From the NCBI RefSeq assembly GCF_964021735.1, contig NZ_CAXIBN010000013.1:1-32787 (forward strand): a DNA stretch of 32,787 bases, read 5' to 3'. Both the position numbers and the translations under genes were made by a program. How positions within the stretch are numbered: the first letter of the stretch is position 1; every line of letters starts with the position of its first letter. A model generated the notes under the pieces. That model ran no database searches. It was not told the origin of the DNA and worked only from the letters and a program-made list of their open reading frames with translations. This document shows positions 24,162 to 32,787 of this stretch, in pieces. Source of the DNA: Wocania_A sp964021735. Lineage in GTDB: Bacteria; Bacteroidota; Bacteroidia; Flavobacteriales; Flavobacteriaceae.

Positions 24162-24656
24162 GTGAAAAAGTTTAAAGAGCATTGGGAAATACATAAAAAT
24201 TGGCAACTCATCCTTCCTGTTGTGGGATTGTTAGCTTTGGGTTACTCATCTTATAAATTGTCAAATATTTTTTTAAAAGATAATAATATCATTTTCACCT
24301 TACTACTAAGTGGTGTTTTCTTTTTTATTCTTTTAAAATTAACCCTTTTTATTTTTAATAAATTAGAAAAAAAATGGCATGTAACTTATAAGTGGGAAAT
24401 GATTAGCATTTTTTTGGTGTTTGCCACTACGGGGTCGTCATCAGTTTTTATTAGTAAACCACTAATAAAATTAATGGGTATAAATAAAGAAAACCTTCCT
24501 ACTTTGGCATACTGGATATTGTATATTATTATAGGGTTTATTTTTTACCAAATACTACTTGTTTTAATTGGTTGGATTTTTGGGCAATACAAGTTTTTTT
24601 GGGATTTCGAAAAAAAGATGCTTCGTAGAATTGGTTTTAAACGCTTTTTAGATTAG
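24162..24656 (+). CDS. DUF6787-like membrane protein with internal duplication
   Basis: The 164-residue membrane protein starts at GTG and has about four transmembrane helices. The C-terminal half (about 70-160: KKWHVTYKWEMI, TGSSSVFISKPL, ending FFWDFEKKMLRR) has the DUF6787 pattern known from flavobacteria. The N-terminal half repeats it in weaker form (KKFKEHWEIHKNWQLI, then GYSSYKLSNIFL), so the gene looks like a tandem duplication. Function is unknown. Its TAG stop overlaps the GTG start of the next gene by one base, which argues for coupled translation with that small protein and the TonB receptor behind it. Confidence 0.68.
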   Translation: MKKFKEHWEIHKNWQLILPVVGLLALGYSSYKLSNIFLKDNNIIFTLLLSGVFFFILLKLTLFIFNKLEKKWHVTYKWEMISIFLVFATTGSSSVFISKPLIKLMGINKENLPTLAYWILYIIIGFIFYQILLVLIGWIFGQYKFFWDFEKKMLRRIGFKRFLD

Positions 24657-24988
24657 TGCAACACGTTAAACAACATATTGTTTTTAAAGGTATTACACTA
24701 TTTATAGCTGTTGTATTTTTAGTACCGTCTGTTATAAAATTTGCACATGTATTTTCACACCACACACACAAAGTCTGTAAAGGATACGACACCACCCATA
24801 TACATAAAGTAGATATTGAATGTGATTTTTATAAATTTAAATTAAACAATAATTTCACTTACTCATTCTTTAATATTGATTTATTTTTAGAAAAAAATGA
24901 GCCTCAGCAAATTGCATCACAATACTATTTTTTAAGTAAATATCAACGCTTACAAACTTCACTTCGTGGTCCGCCATCTTTAATTTAA
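24656..24988 (+). CDS. Small His/Cys membrane protein linked to the TonB receptor
   Basis: The 110-residue protein begins at GTG within the previous stop (TAGTG). One hydrophobic segment (about 8-27) anchors it or acts as a signal. The following part has HVFSHHTHKVC and THIHKVDIEC, His and Cys clusters suited to binding a metal ion, and the protein ends LRGPPSLI. I recognise small proteins of this shape, ending in RGPP, just before TonB receptors in other flavobacteria. It lies 62 bp before such a receptor with a His-rich loop. A role in capturing or sensing zinc or copper is an inference. Confidence 0.65.
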   Translation: MQHVKQHIVFKGITLFIAVVFLVPSVIKFAHVFSHHTHKVCKGYDTTHIHKVDIECDFYKFKLNNNFTYSFFNIDLFLEKNEPQQIASQYYFLSKYQRLQTSLRGPPSLI

Positions 24989-25050
24989 TAATATAAAAAA
25001 GTTTGCTGAGTTCTTCAGCTTAAATAATTATTAAATTAAAAAACACATAT

Positions 25051-27273
25051 ATGAAATTATTTCTTAATATGTTGCTATTTCTAGCAATATCAAATTTATA
25101 TTCTCAAAACAAAATAGAAGGCATCGTAAATGAAGCCAATACAAATTTAAAATTAGCCTATGTAAATGTTTATATTCCTCATTTAGAAAAAGGAACAATT
25201 ACTAACGAAGAAGGCATTTTTACATTAGATAATTTACCAACAGGTAAATACACTATTCTGTTCTCGATTATTGGATATGAAACACAATCGCTAAATATTA
25301 CTATTCCATCAAACAATCCCATTTCAGTAGAATTATTACCATCTGCAATAGAAATGGAAAGTATTATTATTTCTACACCCTTTCATAAATTACAGCGTGA
25401 TAATGTTATGAAGGTTGAACATAAAAACATATCAGATTTAAAAGCAAATGGTGCAATAACTTTAGCCGATGGCATTACTAATATTGCAGGTGTAGAAAGT
25501 GTAACAACTGGTTTAGGCATAGGAAAACCTGTTATTAGAGGGCTGAGTTCTAACCGCGTATTAGTATACACACAAGGCATTCGTTTAGAAAATCAGCAAT
25601 TTGGTAGCGAACATGGTTTAGGCGTTAACGACGCTGGTATTGAAAGTGTTGAGGTTATAAAAGGTCCAGCATCGCTACTTTATGGTAGTGATGCATTAGG
25701 TGGAGTACTTTACCTTAATCCTGAAAAATTTGCAAATAATAATACAGCTTCGGGTGATTTTGGTGCCAATTACTACAGCAATACCAATGGCTTTAACACC
25801 AATGCCGGTTATAAGTCTTCGGCTAATAATTTTAAATTTTTATTTAGAGGAAGCCTTACTGAACATTCAGATTATAAAACAAAAGCGTATCGAGTTACCA
25901 ATACACGTTATAGAGAACAAGATTTTAAAGCAGGTTTAGGCTATCAAAATCATAAGTTCAAATCTGAGTTTCGATATAATCTTAACAATTCTAAATTAGG
26001 AATTCCTGAAGAAATTGGGGAGCAATCAACTAATAGAACACCTTTGTTACCTTTTCAAAATATTACAAACCATGTATTTAGCTCAAAATCGACGCTGTTT
26101 TTAAATGAATCAAAATTAGACATCAATTTAGGATTCATTTATAATGATAGAAAAGAATTTGAAGAACATCATCATGAAAGCGAAGAAGAGGAACATGAAG
26201 AAGAGGAACATGAAGATGACGAAATATTAGAAGCGGCACTTCGCATGAAACTAAAAACATTTAATTACGATGTAAAATACCATTTACCAAAATTGGGCAA
26301 ATTTGAAACTATTGTTGGTGTACAAGGGATGAATCAAACTAATTCAAATTATGGCGAAGAACAATTAATTCCAGACGCAACAACTAACGATTTTGGACTG
26401 TTAGCAACGTCACATATTCATTTTGAAAAGCTAGATATTCAGCTTGGTGCACGCTTCGATAACCGAAACATAAATGTTGCTTCAGGTGTAAACAAGGACT
26501 TCAACAGTTTTAACGGTGCTTTTGGTATTAAAAAGAATGTTTTTAATAACTTAACTGCAAGACTAAACTTTGCAACAGGCTTTAGAGCACCAAATTTATC
26601 TGAACTCACATCTAATGGTACTCACGAAGGCACAAATCGATACGAAATAGGAAACATCAATTTAAAAAGTGAGCAAAATTTTCAAACAGATATTGCTTTA
26701 GAGTTTAAAAATAAGCATTTAGAAATTTTTGCTAATGGTTTTTATAACAGTATTAATAGCTATATTTTTCTTTCGCCCAACGGCAATGTTATCGATAATA
26801 CGCCTGTTTATTTATATTTACAAGATGATGCTAAACTCTATGGTGGCGAATTTGGGTTACACCTGCATCCGCATCCTTTAGATTGGTTACATTTTGAGGC
26901 GAGTTTTGAAACCGTTACAGGAAAGCTGAAAAACGACACATATTTACCACTTATTCCAGCAAACTCTATAAGTAATATTATAAGAATTGAATTTGAAGAA
27001 AACTGGATTAAAAAGGGCTATACTTTTGTTAAATTAAAATCTACATTCAAACAAAATAATGTGGGTGATTTTGAGACAAATACAAACGGATACAATCTTT
27101 TAAGTGCTGGTTTTGGTGGTAGCTTTTCGGTTTTTAAAAATGAATTAAGTGTAACGTTATCTGGAAATAATTTAACCAATAAAACGTATATAAATCACTT
27201 GTCACGCTTAAAACCTGATGGTATTTTTAATATAGGTAGGACTATTAATTTAGGGTTTACTTATAGTTTATAA
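25051..27273 (+). CDS. TonB-dependent receptor with His/Glu-rich loop, probable metal uptake
   Basis: The 740-residue outer-membrane receptor has a signal peptide (about 1-19), a carboxypeptidase-regulatory-like domain (about 20-100), a plug domain (about 115-225, with VIRGLSSNRVLVY and VEVIKGPASLLYGSDALGG) and a beta-barrel to the C-terminal aromatic residue region. At about 370-392 an extracellular loop consists almost wholly of His, Glu and Asp (EEHHHESEEEEHEEEEHEDDE in outline), a likely divalent-metal trap. No SusD partner follows, so it is not a glycan system. With the His/Cys protein upstream it suggests zinc, or possibly copper or iron, uptake. It ends at a strong terminator. Confidence 0.92.
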   Translation: MKLFLNMLLFLAISNLYSQNKIEGIVNEANTNLKLAYVNVYIPHLEKGTITNEEGIFTLDNLPTGKYTILFSIIGYETQSLNITIPSNNPISVELLPSAIEMESIIISTPFHKLQRDNVMKVEHKNISDLKANGAITLADGITNIAGVESVTTGLGIGKPVIRGLSSNRVLVYTQGIRLENQQFGSEHGLGVNDAGIESVEVIKGPASLLYGSDALGGVLYLNPEKFANNNTASGDFGANYYSNTNGFNTNAGYKSSANNFKFLFRGSLTEHSDYKTKAYRVTNTRYREQDFKAGLGYQNHKFKSEFRYNLNNSKLGIPEEIGEQSTNRTPLLPFQNITNHVFSSKSTLFLNESKLDINLGFIYNDRKEFEEHHHESEEEEHEEEEHEDDEILEAALRMKLKTFNYDVKYHLPKLGKFETIVGVQGMNQTNSNYGEEQLIPDATTNDFGLLATSHIHFEKLDIQLGARFDNRNINVASGVNKDFNSFNGAFGIKKNVFNNLTARLNFATGFRAPNLSELTSNGTHEGTNRYEIGNINLKSEQNFQTDIALEFKNKHLEIFANGFYNSINSYIFLSPNGNVIDNTPVYLYLQDDAKLYGGEFGLHLHPHPLDWLHFEASFETVTGKLKNDTYLPLIPANSISNIIRIEFEENWIKKGYTFVKLKSTFKQNNVGDFETNTNGYNLLSAGFGGSFSVFKNELSVTLSGNNLTNKTYINHLSRLKPDGIFNIGRTINLGFTYSL

Positions 27274-27275
27274 CT

Positions 27276-27309
27276 AAAAAATGCCTTTCAAATTTGAAAG
27301 GCATTTTTT
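27276..27309. terminator. Bidirectional terminator after the TonB receptor
   Basis: A perfect 34-bp palindrome (core ATGCCTTTCAAA with its complement) has an A-run on the left and a T-run on the right. It separates the convergent receptor gene and the small membrane protein gene. Confidence 0.92.
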
Positions 27310-27325
27310 TATATTTATTACAGTA

Positions 27326-27616
27326 TTATTTATTATCAGCTTGAACTTCAGCCACAATAGGTTTTTCTTCTTTATTAAAAACATAGGTTAAAAACCACAT
27401 GATTGTAAATGTTGGAATAATATCAAATCCTGGTATAGCTTCTTCAATAAACGATACTACACCAGCTATTTTTCCTTTAGTACCTTTATACATTTTACTC
27501 ATTAAATAAGCTGATGCTGGTGCCCAAATTATATCTAAAAGGGTTAACATACCAACTATGTCAAATAATATACTTAATGCTAATTTTTTATTTTTACTTA
27601 AATTCTCTAATTTCAT
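27326..27616 (-). CDS. Small conserved membrane protein
   Basis: The 96-residue protein has two or three hydrophobic segments (about 11-27, 33-40 and 66-80). Marks are the DIVGMLTLLDIIWAP segment, the KMYKGTKGKIAGVVSFIEE loop and the DIIPTFTIMWFLTYV segment, a pattern I recognise from flavobacterial proteins without assigned function. It lies 45 bp downstream of folE on the same strand and may share its message. There is no evidence for a link to folate or pterin synthesis beyond position. Confidence 0.68.
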   Translation of the reverse strand: MKLENLSKNKKLALSILFDIVGMLTLLDIIWAPASAYLMSKMYKGTKGKIAGVVSFIEEAIPGFDIIPTFTIMWFLTYVFNKEEKPIVAEVQADNK

Positions 27617-27661
27617 AGGTATTTGTTTTTAAACTATATAACGCAAGAAACATACCAAAAA

Positions 27662-28249
27662 TTACTTTCCAATAAGTTTTAAAAACTCATTTCTAGTTTC
27701 AATTTTTTCAAACTGCCCACGAAATCCAGAAGTTGTTGTTATCGAGTTTTGTTTTTGTACACCACGCATCATCATACACATATGCGAAGCTTCAATAACT
27801 ACAGCAACCCCTTGTGGCTTTAAGGTATCGTTTATACAATCTAAAACTTGTTCTGTTAACCGTTCTTGTACCTGTAATCGTCTTGCAAACACATCAACAA
27901 TTCTAGGTAATTTACTCAACCCAACTATATGTCCGTTTGGTATATATGCAATATGTGCTTTCCCAAAAAATGGTAAAATATGATGCTCGCAAAGCGAATA
28001 TAATTCAATGTCTTTCACAATAACCATTTCGTTATAAGACTCTTTAAACATAGCACTTTTAAGAATTTCAACAGGGTCTTGATGGTAACCTTGCGTTAAA
28101 AATTGCATTGCTTTTGCAGCCCGCTCGGGTGTTTTTAATAAACCATCCCTATCGGTATCTTCACCTAAATCTTCAATAATATTTTTGTATCTATTCTTAA
28201 CATCATCAGTTACTTGCATATTATACTCTTCAAATTTTTTATATGGCAT
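27662..28249 (-). CDS. folE: GTP cyclohydrolase I
   Basis: The 195-residue enzyme converts GTP to dihydroneopterin triphosphate, the first step of tetrahydrofolate synthesis. Zinc ligands C87, H90 and C158 are present in SLCEHH and HMCMMMRG, with the family motifs GLSKLPRIVDVFARRLQVQE and TTTSGFRG. Length is normal for the short bacterial form. A start ten residues later (Met11, MQVTDDVKN) is possible; the longer frame is kept because nothing in the sequence contradicts it. Confidence 0.95.
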   Translation of the reverse strand: MPYKKFEEYNMQVTDDVKNRYKNIIEDLGEDTDRDGLLKTPERAAKAMQFLTQGYHQDPVEILKSAMFKESYNEMVIVKDIELYSLCEHHILPFFGKAHIAYIPNGHIVGLSKLPRIVDVFARRLQVQERLTEQVLDCINDTLKPQGVAVVIEASHMCMMMRGVQKQNSITTTSGFRGQFEKIETRNEFLKLIGK

Positions 28250-28429
28250 GTTATATTTTTATTAAGATTCTAGTATTGTCAAAATGGCAATTTAAACTGA
28301 AATTTCTTATTTGAATAAAAATAGTTAAAAAATATTTAGATGTACTTTTTATCTAAAAATGAAAAAAAATATTAACAATTACTTTAGTTTTTTAACGTTT
28401 ACTTAAGATTAATGCATTTTTAACAAAAC

Positions 28430-28437
28430 TACATTTG
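28430..28437 (+). promoter_or_regulatory. -7 box of the DUF5916 gene
   Basis: TACATTTG matches TAnnTTTG and would give a leader of about 60 bases before the ATG at 28504. The -33 element is not clear. It lies within the AT-rich 254-bp gap that separates the divergent folE gene. Confidence 0.4.
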
Positions 28438-28503
28438 TTAAAATGTAACATTTATTACTAAAAACCATCTTTTAATCATCAAACAAAAAAACAAATCAAC
28501 TTT

Positions 28504-31014
28504 ATGAGGCAACTCATTTCGTTCTTCTTTATTTTATTATGCTCTTTTTTAGCCAATACACAAGGCAAAAAAACATTAAATATTGTAAGAACAACTGCTG
28601 CTCCAAAAATTGATGGTGTTTTAAATGACCATGCATGGAAAAATGCAGATAGCGCCAAAAACTTTACACAGTTTAGACCAGAAATGGGTGTTGTGGAAAA
28701 AGCTCATCAAAAAACTATTGTTAAAATAACTTATGATGATAATGCGATTTATGTTGCTGCCTATTTAAAAGATAAGCCAGAAGATATCCAAAAGCAATTT
28801 ACTAGTCGCGATAATTTTGGACAATCAGATTTTTTTGGTTTAGTACTAAACCCTAATAACGATGCCCAAAACGATACTGAGTTTTTCGTATTTAGTTCTG
28901 GTACACAAGCCGATGCCATTGCTTCTCCTAGTATTGATGATGGCGAAGATTTTGGATGGAATGCCGTTTGGGACAGTGCTGTAAAAATTGTAGATGATGG
29001 TTGGATTGTTGAAATGAAAATACCATATAGAGCACTTCGATTTTCAAACGACGATGTTCAAACTTGGGGACTACAATTTCATAGACGTTTTAGAATTGAC
29101 AACTCGCAATATTCGTGGAATCCTATTGATAGAACTAAAGGTAACATTGGTTTATATCACGGTGAATTATTGGGCATTAAAAACATTAAACCCCCAACAC
29201 GATTAAGTTTTTATCCGTTTGTATCTGGAATATCAACATCTTTTGATGGCGAGCATGAAACCGATTTTAATGTTGGATTAGATGTAAAGTACGGCATTAC
29301 CGAAAATTTTACTTTAGATGCCACTTTAATACCCGATTTTAGTCAAGCTGCTTTTGATAATGTAAGATTGAATTTAGGGCCTTTTGAACAAACGTTTAAT
29401 GAACAGCGTCAATTTTTTAAAGAAGGTGTCGATTTATTTAATAAAGGTGATTTATTTTTTTCAAGGCGTATTGGAAATTCGCCAACAAAACGAGGAGCTA
29501 TCGAAGACGAGTTAATAAGTAACGATAATATAAGTGAAGAAATTATAGATAACCCAAATATAGTTAAAACATTAAACGCCGTTAAAGTCTCTGGGCGTAC
29601 TAAAAAAGGCTTGGGTATTGGTTTTTTTAATGCTGTAACTGAAAAAACAGAAGCCAAAATAAAAACAACTGAATACATTAGAGACCAAAACACACAAGTT
29701 ATAACAGATAGCGTTATCTCTTATAGAAATAGAGTTACAGAACCTCTTGCAAATTATAACATTTTGGTTCTCGACCAACAATTTAATGGCAATTCATCAA
29801 TAAGCCTTATAAACACAAATGTTACTAGAGATGGCCGTTATAGAGACGGAAACGTTACTGGACTTTTAGCCGATGTTTCAAACAAAAGAAACACCTATAA
29901 TATTCGTGGTCAGGTAAAAATAAGCAATGTAAATTTATCTGATGGCATTAGCACAGGTTTAAGTTCATTTTTTAGAGTTGGTAAAACACATGGTAAGTTT
30001 CGTTATAGTTTCGACCATGAGTTTGCAGACGAAGAATACGATATTAACGACTTGGGTTTAAACAATAGAAACAACTTTAGCAATTTTGGTATAGATGCGT
30101 CGTATCAAATATTCGAACCCACAGAAAAGTTGAATGATTTTAGAATTAACACCTGGGTAAATTATCGTCGTTTATATAATCCAAATACATATACAGGAAC
30201 AAATTTTGGTTTACGATTTAATGCACAAACAAAAAAACTTATGTGGTTTGGAGCTAGAATTAATTTTCAACCAGGAAAGCAATACGACTATTTTGAAGCT
30301 CGTGATTTTGAAAACAAGCGTTTTTTTATTTATAAAAACTTTGGATCAACAGGTATTTGGTTTGAAACCAACCAAAATAAAACATTTTCTATTGAAGCTA
30401 ACTTAGGGTCGTATACCATGTTTGATAACGAAAGAGATTTTTTTGGTTATGAATTTGAAGTTGAGCCTACTTTGAGATTTAATGATAAATTTAGAATGTC
30501 TTACGAATTAGAATATCAAAATAATAAAGGAAGTCGCGGTTTTGTTAATAATATAAATGATGATATTATTTTTGGTGAACGCAATGTAGTTTCGATTGAA
30601 AATGGACTTTCTGGAGCTTATAATTTTAATCCTCTCAATTCTATAAGTATTACTTTTAGAAACTTTTGGAGCACCGTAAATTATGATTATCAATTGTTTA
30701 TTCTTGAAAACGATGGAACACTTTCAGCAAATAATAGTTATAATGTAGATAGCGTAGAAGACAGCCCAAACATCAATTTTAATACTTGGAATTTAGATTT
30801 ACGCTACTCGTGGCAATTTGCTCCAGGTAGTCAACTCACTGCTTTATACCGAAACTCGCTTTTTAATTCTGATACCGCATCAAAAGACACCTATTTTAAT
30901 AGTTTGAATACCTTATTTGATCAACCCATACAGCATGTATTTTCGTTAAAGCTTCAATATTTTATTGATTATTCAAATCTTAAAAATGTTTTTAAAAAGA
31001 AAAGTAACAGCTAA
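28504..31014 (+). CDS. DUF5916 outer-membrane protein with CBM9-like domain
   Basis: The 836-residue protein has a signal peptide (about 1-21), a CBM9-like carbohydrate-binding-fold domain (about 22-215: APKIDGVLNDHAWKNAD, DDNAIYVAAYLKD, EMKIPYRALRF) and a long beta-strand-rich part typical of an outer-membrane barrel (about 235-836, with NEQRQFFKEGVDLF). This is the usual architecture of the Bacteroidota DUF5916 family. The ligand and role are not known; some members sit near peptidase or polysaccharide genes, but none is seen here. The next gene lies 51 bp downstream. Confidence 0.85.
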   Translation: MRQLISFFFILLCSFLANTQGKKTLNIVRTTAAPKIDGVLNDHAWKNADSAKNFTQFRPEMGVVEKAHQKTIVKITYDDNAIYVAAYLKDKPEDIQKQFTSRDNFGQSDFFGLVLNPNNDAQNDTEFFVFSSGTQADAIASPSIDDGEDFGWNAVWDSAVKIVDDGWIVEMKIPYRALRFSNDDVQTWGLQFHRRFRIDNSQYSWNPIDRTKGNIGLYHGELLGIKNIKPPTRLSFYPFVSGISTSFDGEHETDFNVGLDVKYGITENFTLDATLIPDFSQAAFDNVRLNLGPFEQTFNEQRQFFKEGVDLFNKGDLFFSRRIGNSPTKRGAIEDELISNDNISEEIIDNPNIVKTLNAVKVSGRTKKGLGIGFFNAVTEKTEAKIKTTEYIRDQNTQVITDSVISYRNRVTEPLANYNILVLDQQFNGNSSISLINTNVTRDGRYRDGNVTGLLADVSNKRNTYNIRGQVKISNVNLSDGISTGLSSFFRVGKTHGKFRYSFDHEFADEEYDINDLGLNNRNNFSNFGIDASYQIFEPTEKLNDFRINTWVNYRRLYNPNTYTGTNFGLRFNAQTKKLMWFGARINFQPGKQYDYFEARDFENKRFFIYKNFGSTGIWFETNQNKTFSIEANLGSYTMFDNERDFFGYEFEVEPTLRFNDKFRMSYELEYQNNKGSRGFVNNINDDIIFGERNVVSIENGLSGAYNFNPLNSISITFRNFWSTVNYDYQLFILENDGTLSANNSYNVDSVEDSPNINFNTWNLDLRYSWQFAPGSQLTALYRNSLFNSDTASKDTYFNSLNTLFDQPIQHVFSLKLQYFIDYSNLKNVFKKKSNS

Positions 31015-31017
31015 TCG

Positions 31018-31048
31018 TTGTTTATAAATCTATAAAGCAGTACTTTCA
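31018..31048 (+). promoter_or_regulatory. Weak promoter-like sequence before the LolD-like gene
   Basis: TTG (31018-31020), 20 bp, then TACTTTCA, which agrees with TAnnTTTG at four of six fixed positions. It would start transcription close before the ATG at 31066. The gene may instead be read from the DUF5916 promoter. Confidence 0.25.
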
Positions 31049-31065
31049 TTCCCTAATTATTTTTT

Positions 31066-31728
31066 ATGATTAAAGCGCATAATGTTCATAAATACTACGG
31101 CGATTTACACGTCCTTAAAGGTGTAGATATTCATGTAAAAAAAGGTGAAATTGTATCTATTGTTGGTGCTTCAGGCGCAGGAAAAACAACGCTATTACAA
31201 CTTTTAGGCACATTAGATAGAGCTTCAGCTAAAGAAGATTTCAACATTACCATAAACAACACTAACATTAACACGCTAAACGACAAGGCTTTAGCTAAGT
31301 TTAGAAACGAACATATTGGGTTTATCTTTCAGTTTCATCAATTATTACCAGAATTTACAGCTTTAGAAAACGTGTGTTTGCCAGCATTTATAAAAGGTAC
31401 AAAAAAAGCAGATGCCGAAAAACGTGCCAAAGAACTTTTAGATTTTTTAGGCTTATCACATCGTATTAACCACAAACCCAATGAGCTTTCTGGTGGTGAA
31501 CAACAACGTGTTGCGGTGGCTAGAGCTTTAATAAATAATCCGGATTTAATTTTTGCCGATGAACCTTCAGGAAATTTGGATAGCGAATCTGCTGAAACTT
31601 TACACAGTCTATTTTTTAAACTTCGTGAAGAGTTTGGGCAAACCTTTGTAATCGTTACTCACAACGAAGAACTGGCAAATTTAGCCGATAGAAAATTAAC
31701 CATGGTTGATGGGAAAATTATGAGTTAA
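31066..31728 (+). CDS. ABC transporter ATPase, LolD type
   Basis: The 220-residue ATPase has Walker A GASGAGKTT at 34-42, Q-loop Q89, signature LSGGE at 141-145, Walker B LIFADE at 161-166 and H-loop H199. PSGNLD after Walker B places it with LolD/FtsE/MacB ATPases. It is likely the LolD partner of a LolC/E-type permease coded elsewhere, which releases lipoproteins for transport to the outer membrane; no permease gene is in this window. It differs clearly from the ATPase at 6241, so it is not a recent copy. Confidence 0.92.
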   Translation: MIKAHNVHKYYGDLHVLKGVDIHVKKGEIVSIVGASGAGKTTLLQLLGTLDRASAKEDFNITINNTNINTLNDKALAKFRNEHIGFIFQFHQLLPEFTALENVCLPAFIKGTKKADAEKRAKELLDFLGLSHRINHKPNELSGGEQQRVAVARALINNPDLIFADEPSGNLDSESAETLHSLFFKLREEFGQTFVIVTHNEELANLADRKLTMVDGKIMS

Positions 31729-31771
31729 TTTATATCACTTTTTTGAGTACGCTTATTTATATGTTGCTATT

Positions 31772-32632
31772 TTATTGTTCATCTTTCCTTATGGTTTCAG
31801 TATCATTTGATTTTACATGTAAATCCATCTGAGGAAAAGGTATAGCGATATTGTTTTTAGTAAATTCCCGACTAATATTTCTACGTATATCGCTTTTCAC
31901 TTTACTTATTCGAAATATATTTTGACTAAAAAACAAAACTTGAAAATCTAATGATGAGTTACCGAAATTTACTAATCGTGCTTCGGTCGATTCGCGGTCA
32001 GATATATCGGGATGTTGGAATACACTTTCTTCTAAAATTTTTATAACTAAATCAATATCACTCCCATAAGCAACACCAACATCAATCCTAAAGCGCGTCT
32101 TCATGGTTTGATGACTCCAGTTTATAACTTTGTTAGTTGTAATTAATGAATTTGGAATTATAATAGAAACATCATCAGTATTTAAGGCTTTAGATGTTCG
32201 TAATCCAATACTTTGAATCTTAACGATATCGCCATCAATATCTAAAACATCATCTATTTTTATAGATTGTTCTGAAAGTAAAATTATTCCAGATATAACA
32301 TCGTTAAATGTTTGCTGTAATCCTAAGCCTATTCCAACAAGTAAAGCAGCAGAACCAGCTAATAATACAGTAACTTTAACACCAATAGTTTCTAAAATAA
32401 GCCCAACTGCAATGACCCACACTACATATCTAATGATTTGAAGTAAGGCATAAACACTCCCTCTGCTAAGCTTTTTAAATCTACGTTTACGAAAAAGGGC
32501 TTTCTTAATTAACCATAATATAAATTTGGTTACAAAAAATATCATTAAAACTTTCACTAATGTAAAAACCTGTACACTATTTTCTCCTACACTAATAAGC
32601 TCAAATTCCAAAAAATCCCTAATAGTTTCCAT
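31772..32632 (-). CDS. MscS-family mechanosensitive channel
   Basis: The 286-residue channel protects the cell against osmotic down-shock. Transmembrane helices lie at about 21-42, 63-82 and 86-110. The pore helix region is rich in Gly and Ala (LLAGSAALLVGIGLGLQQTFNDVISG), followed by the MscS beta domain (about 118-185, with VKIQSIGLRTSKALNTDDVSIIIPNS) and a C-terminal alpha/beta domain. Length is that of E. coli MscS. It is convergent with the LolD-like gene, with only 43 bp between them and no evident hairpin. Confidence 0.93.
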   Translation of the reverse strand: METIRDFLEFELISVGENSVQVFTLVKVLMIFFVTKFILWLIKKALFRKRRFKKLSRGSVYALLQIIRYVVWVIAVGLILETIGVKVTVLLAGSAALLVGIGLGLQQTFNDVISGIILLSEQSIKIDDVLDIDGDIVKIQSIGLRTSKALNTDDVSIIIPNSLITTNKVINWSHQTMKTRFRIDVGVAYGSDIDLVIKILEESVFQHPDISDRESTEARLVNFGNSSLDFQVLFFSQNIFRISKVKSDIRRNISREFTKNNIAIPFPQMDLHVKSNDTETIRKDEQ

Positions 32633-32655
32633 GTTGTTTTTTTAATGACACATAA

Positions 32656-32703
32656 CGATTAGTATATGGTTTAATAATTTACACCGATCGTTAAGCGAAG
32701 TTA
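32656..32703. repeat. Dispersed intergenic repeat, copy B
   Basis: CGATTA-N3-TATG, then 26 bp including GTTTAA, then GCGAAGTTA repeats the order found at 17417-17471. It lies 24 bp upstream of the MscS-type gene, in a region to the window end in which no gene is seen. Confidence 0.5.
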
Positions 32704-32787
32704 ATTTTTTAAAATTGTAATAGCTAATATTTATTTTATTCCTAAACTTATTTAAGAATACTTATTTTTACTTTCAAAAATTTACTT

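Noticed and set aside
26160..26222. GAA/CAT-rich low-complexity stretch as a simple DNA repeat
   Set aside because: It lies in frame within the TonB receptor and encodes the acidic His-rich loop; it is a protein feature, not a separate repeat element.
29409..29781. Minus-strand frames of 94 and 69 codons inside the DUF5916 gene
   Set aside because: Antisense shadows without motifs or start signals.

Overview
The window (about 32.8 kb, AT-rich, densely coding) reads as an ordinary chromosomal segment of a marine-type Flavobacteriaceae bacterium (Bacteroidota). This rests on AT-rich codon use, paired ParC/ParE of the Bacteroidota type, a CBM9/DUF5916 outer-membrane protein, a TonB receptor with an N-terminal carboxypeptidase-regulatory-like domain, DUF6146 and DUF6787 family proteins, and promoter-like TTG-N20-TAnnTTTG sequences with no strong Shine-Dalgarno sites. 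Genus is not decidable from the sequence alone. No tRNA, rRNA, CRISPR array, prophage or intact insertion sequence was seen.

Layout. 1-1896: the tail of an unknown gene, a voltage-gated-type potassium channel with a C-terminal zinc ribbon, and miaA, whose start overlaps the channel gene. 1879-9357: a regulated export module. It holds a membrane histidine kinase and a sigma-54-dependent NtrC-type response regulator on the minus strand, then a divergent MacAB-like set (membrane fusion protein, ATPase, 800-aa permease) on the plus strand. The divergent gap has a textbook sigma-54 promoter (TGGCAC-N5-TTGC), two TGT-N10-ACA operator-like palindromes 22 bp apart, and two tiny overlapping ORFs that lead straight into the fusion-protein gene. 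This is the most system-like part of the window.

9434-16671, minus strand: topoisomerase IV (parC, parE), an EamA transporter, a SRPBCC protein and the YchF ATPase. 16672-17593: a low-density stretch carrying one hypothetical gene, with partly matching short repeats on its flanks; one of these recurs at the right end of the window. It may be a gene cassette. 17594-19022: a sterol-desaturase-family membrane hydroxylase and a Crp/Fnr regulator. 19142-22807: a ferredoxin, divergent from a run of acyl-CoA reductase (LuxC family), serC and serA, with a REP-like element between serC and serA.

22928-27273: a DUF937 protein, a DUF6146 lipoprotein, a tandemly duplicated DUF6787-like membrane protein, a small His/Cys-bearing membrane protein, and a TonB receptor with a His/Glu-rich loop. 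The last two look like a metal-uptake pair. 27326-28249, minus strand: a small membrane protein and folE. 28504-32632: a DUF5916 outer-membrane protein, a LolD-like ATPase and a MscS-type channel. Several strong intrinsic terminators separate the units.
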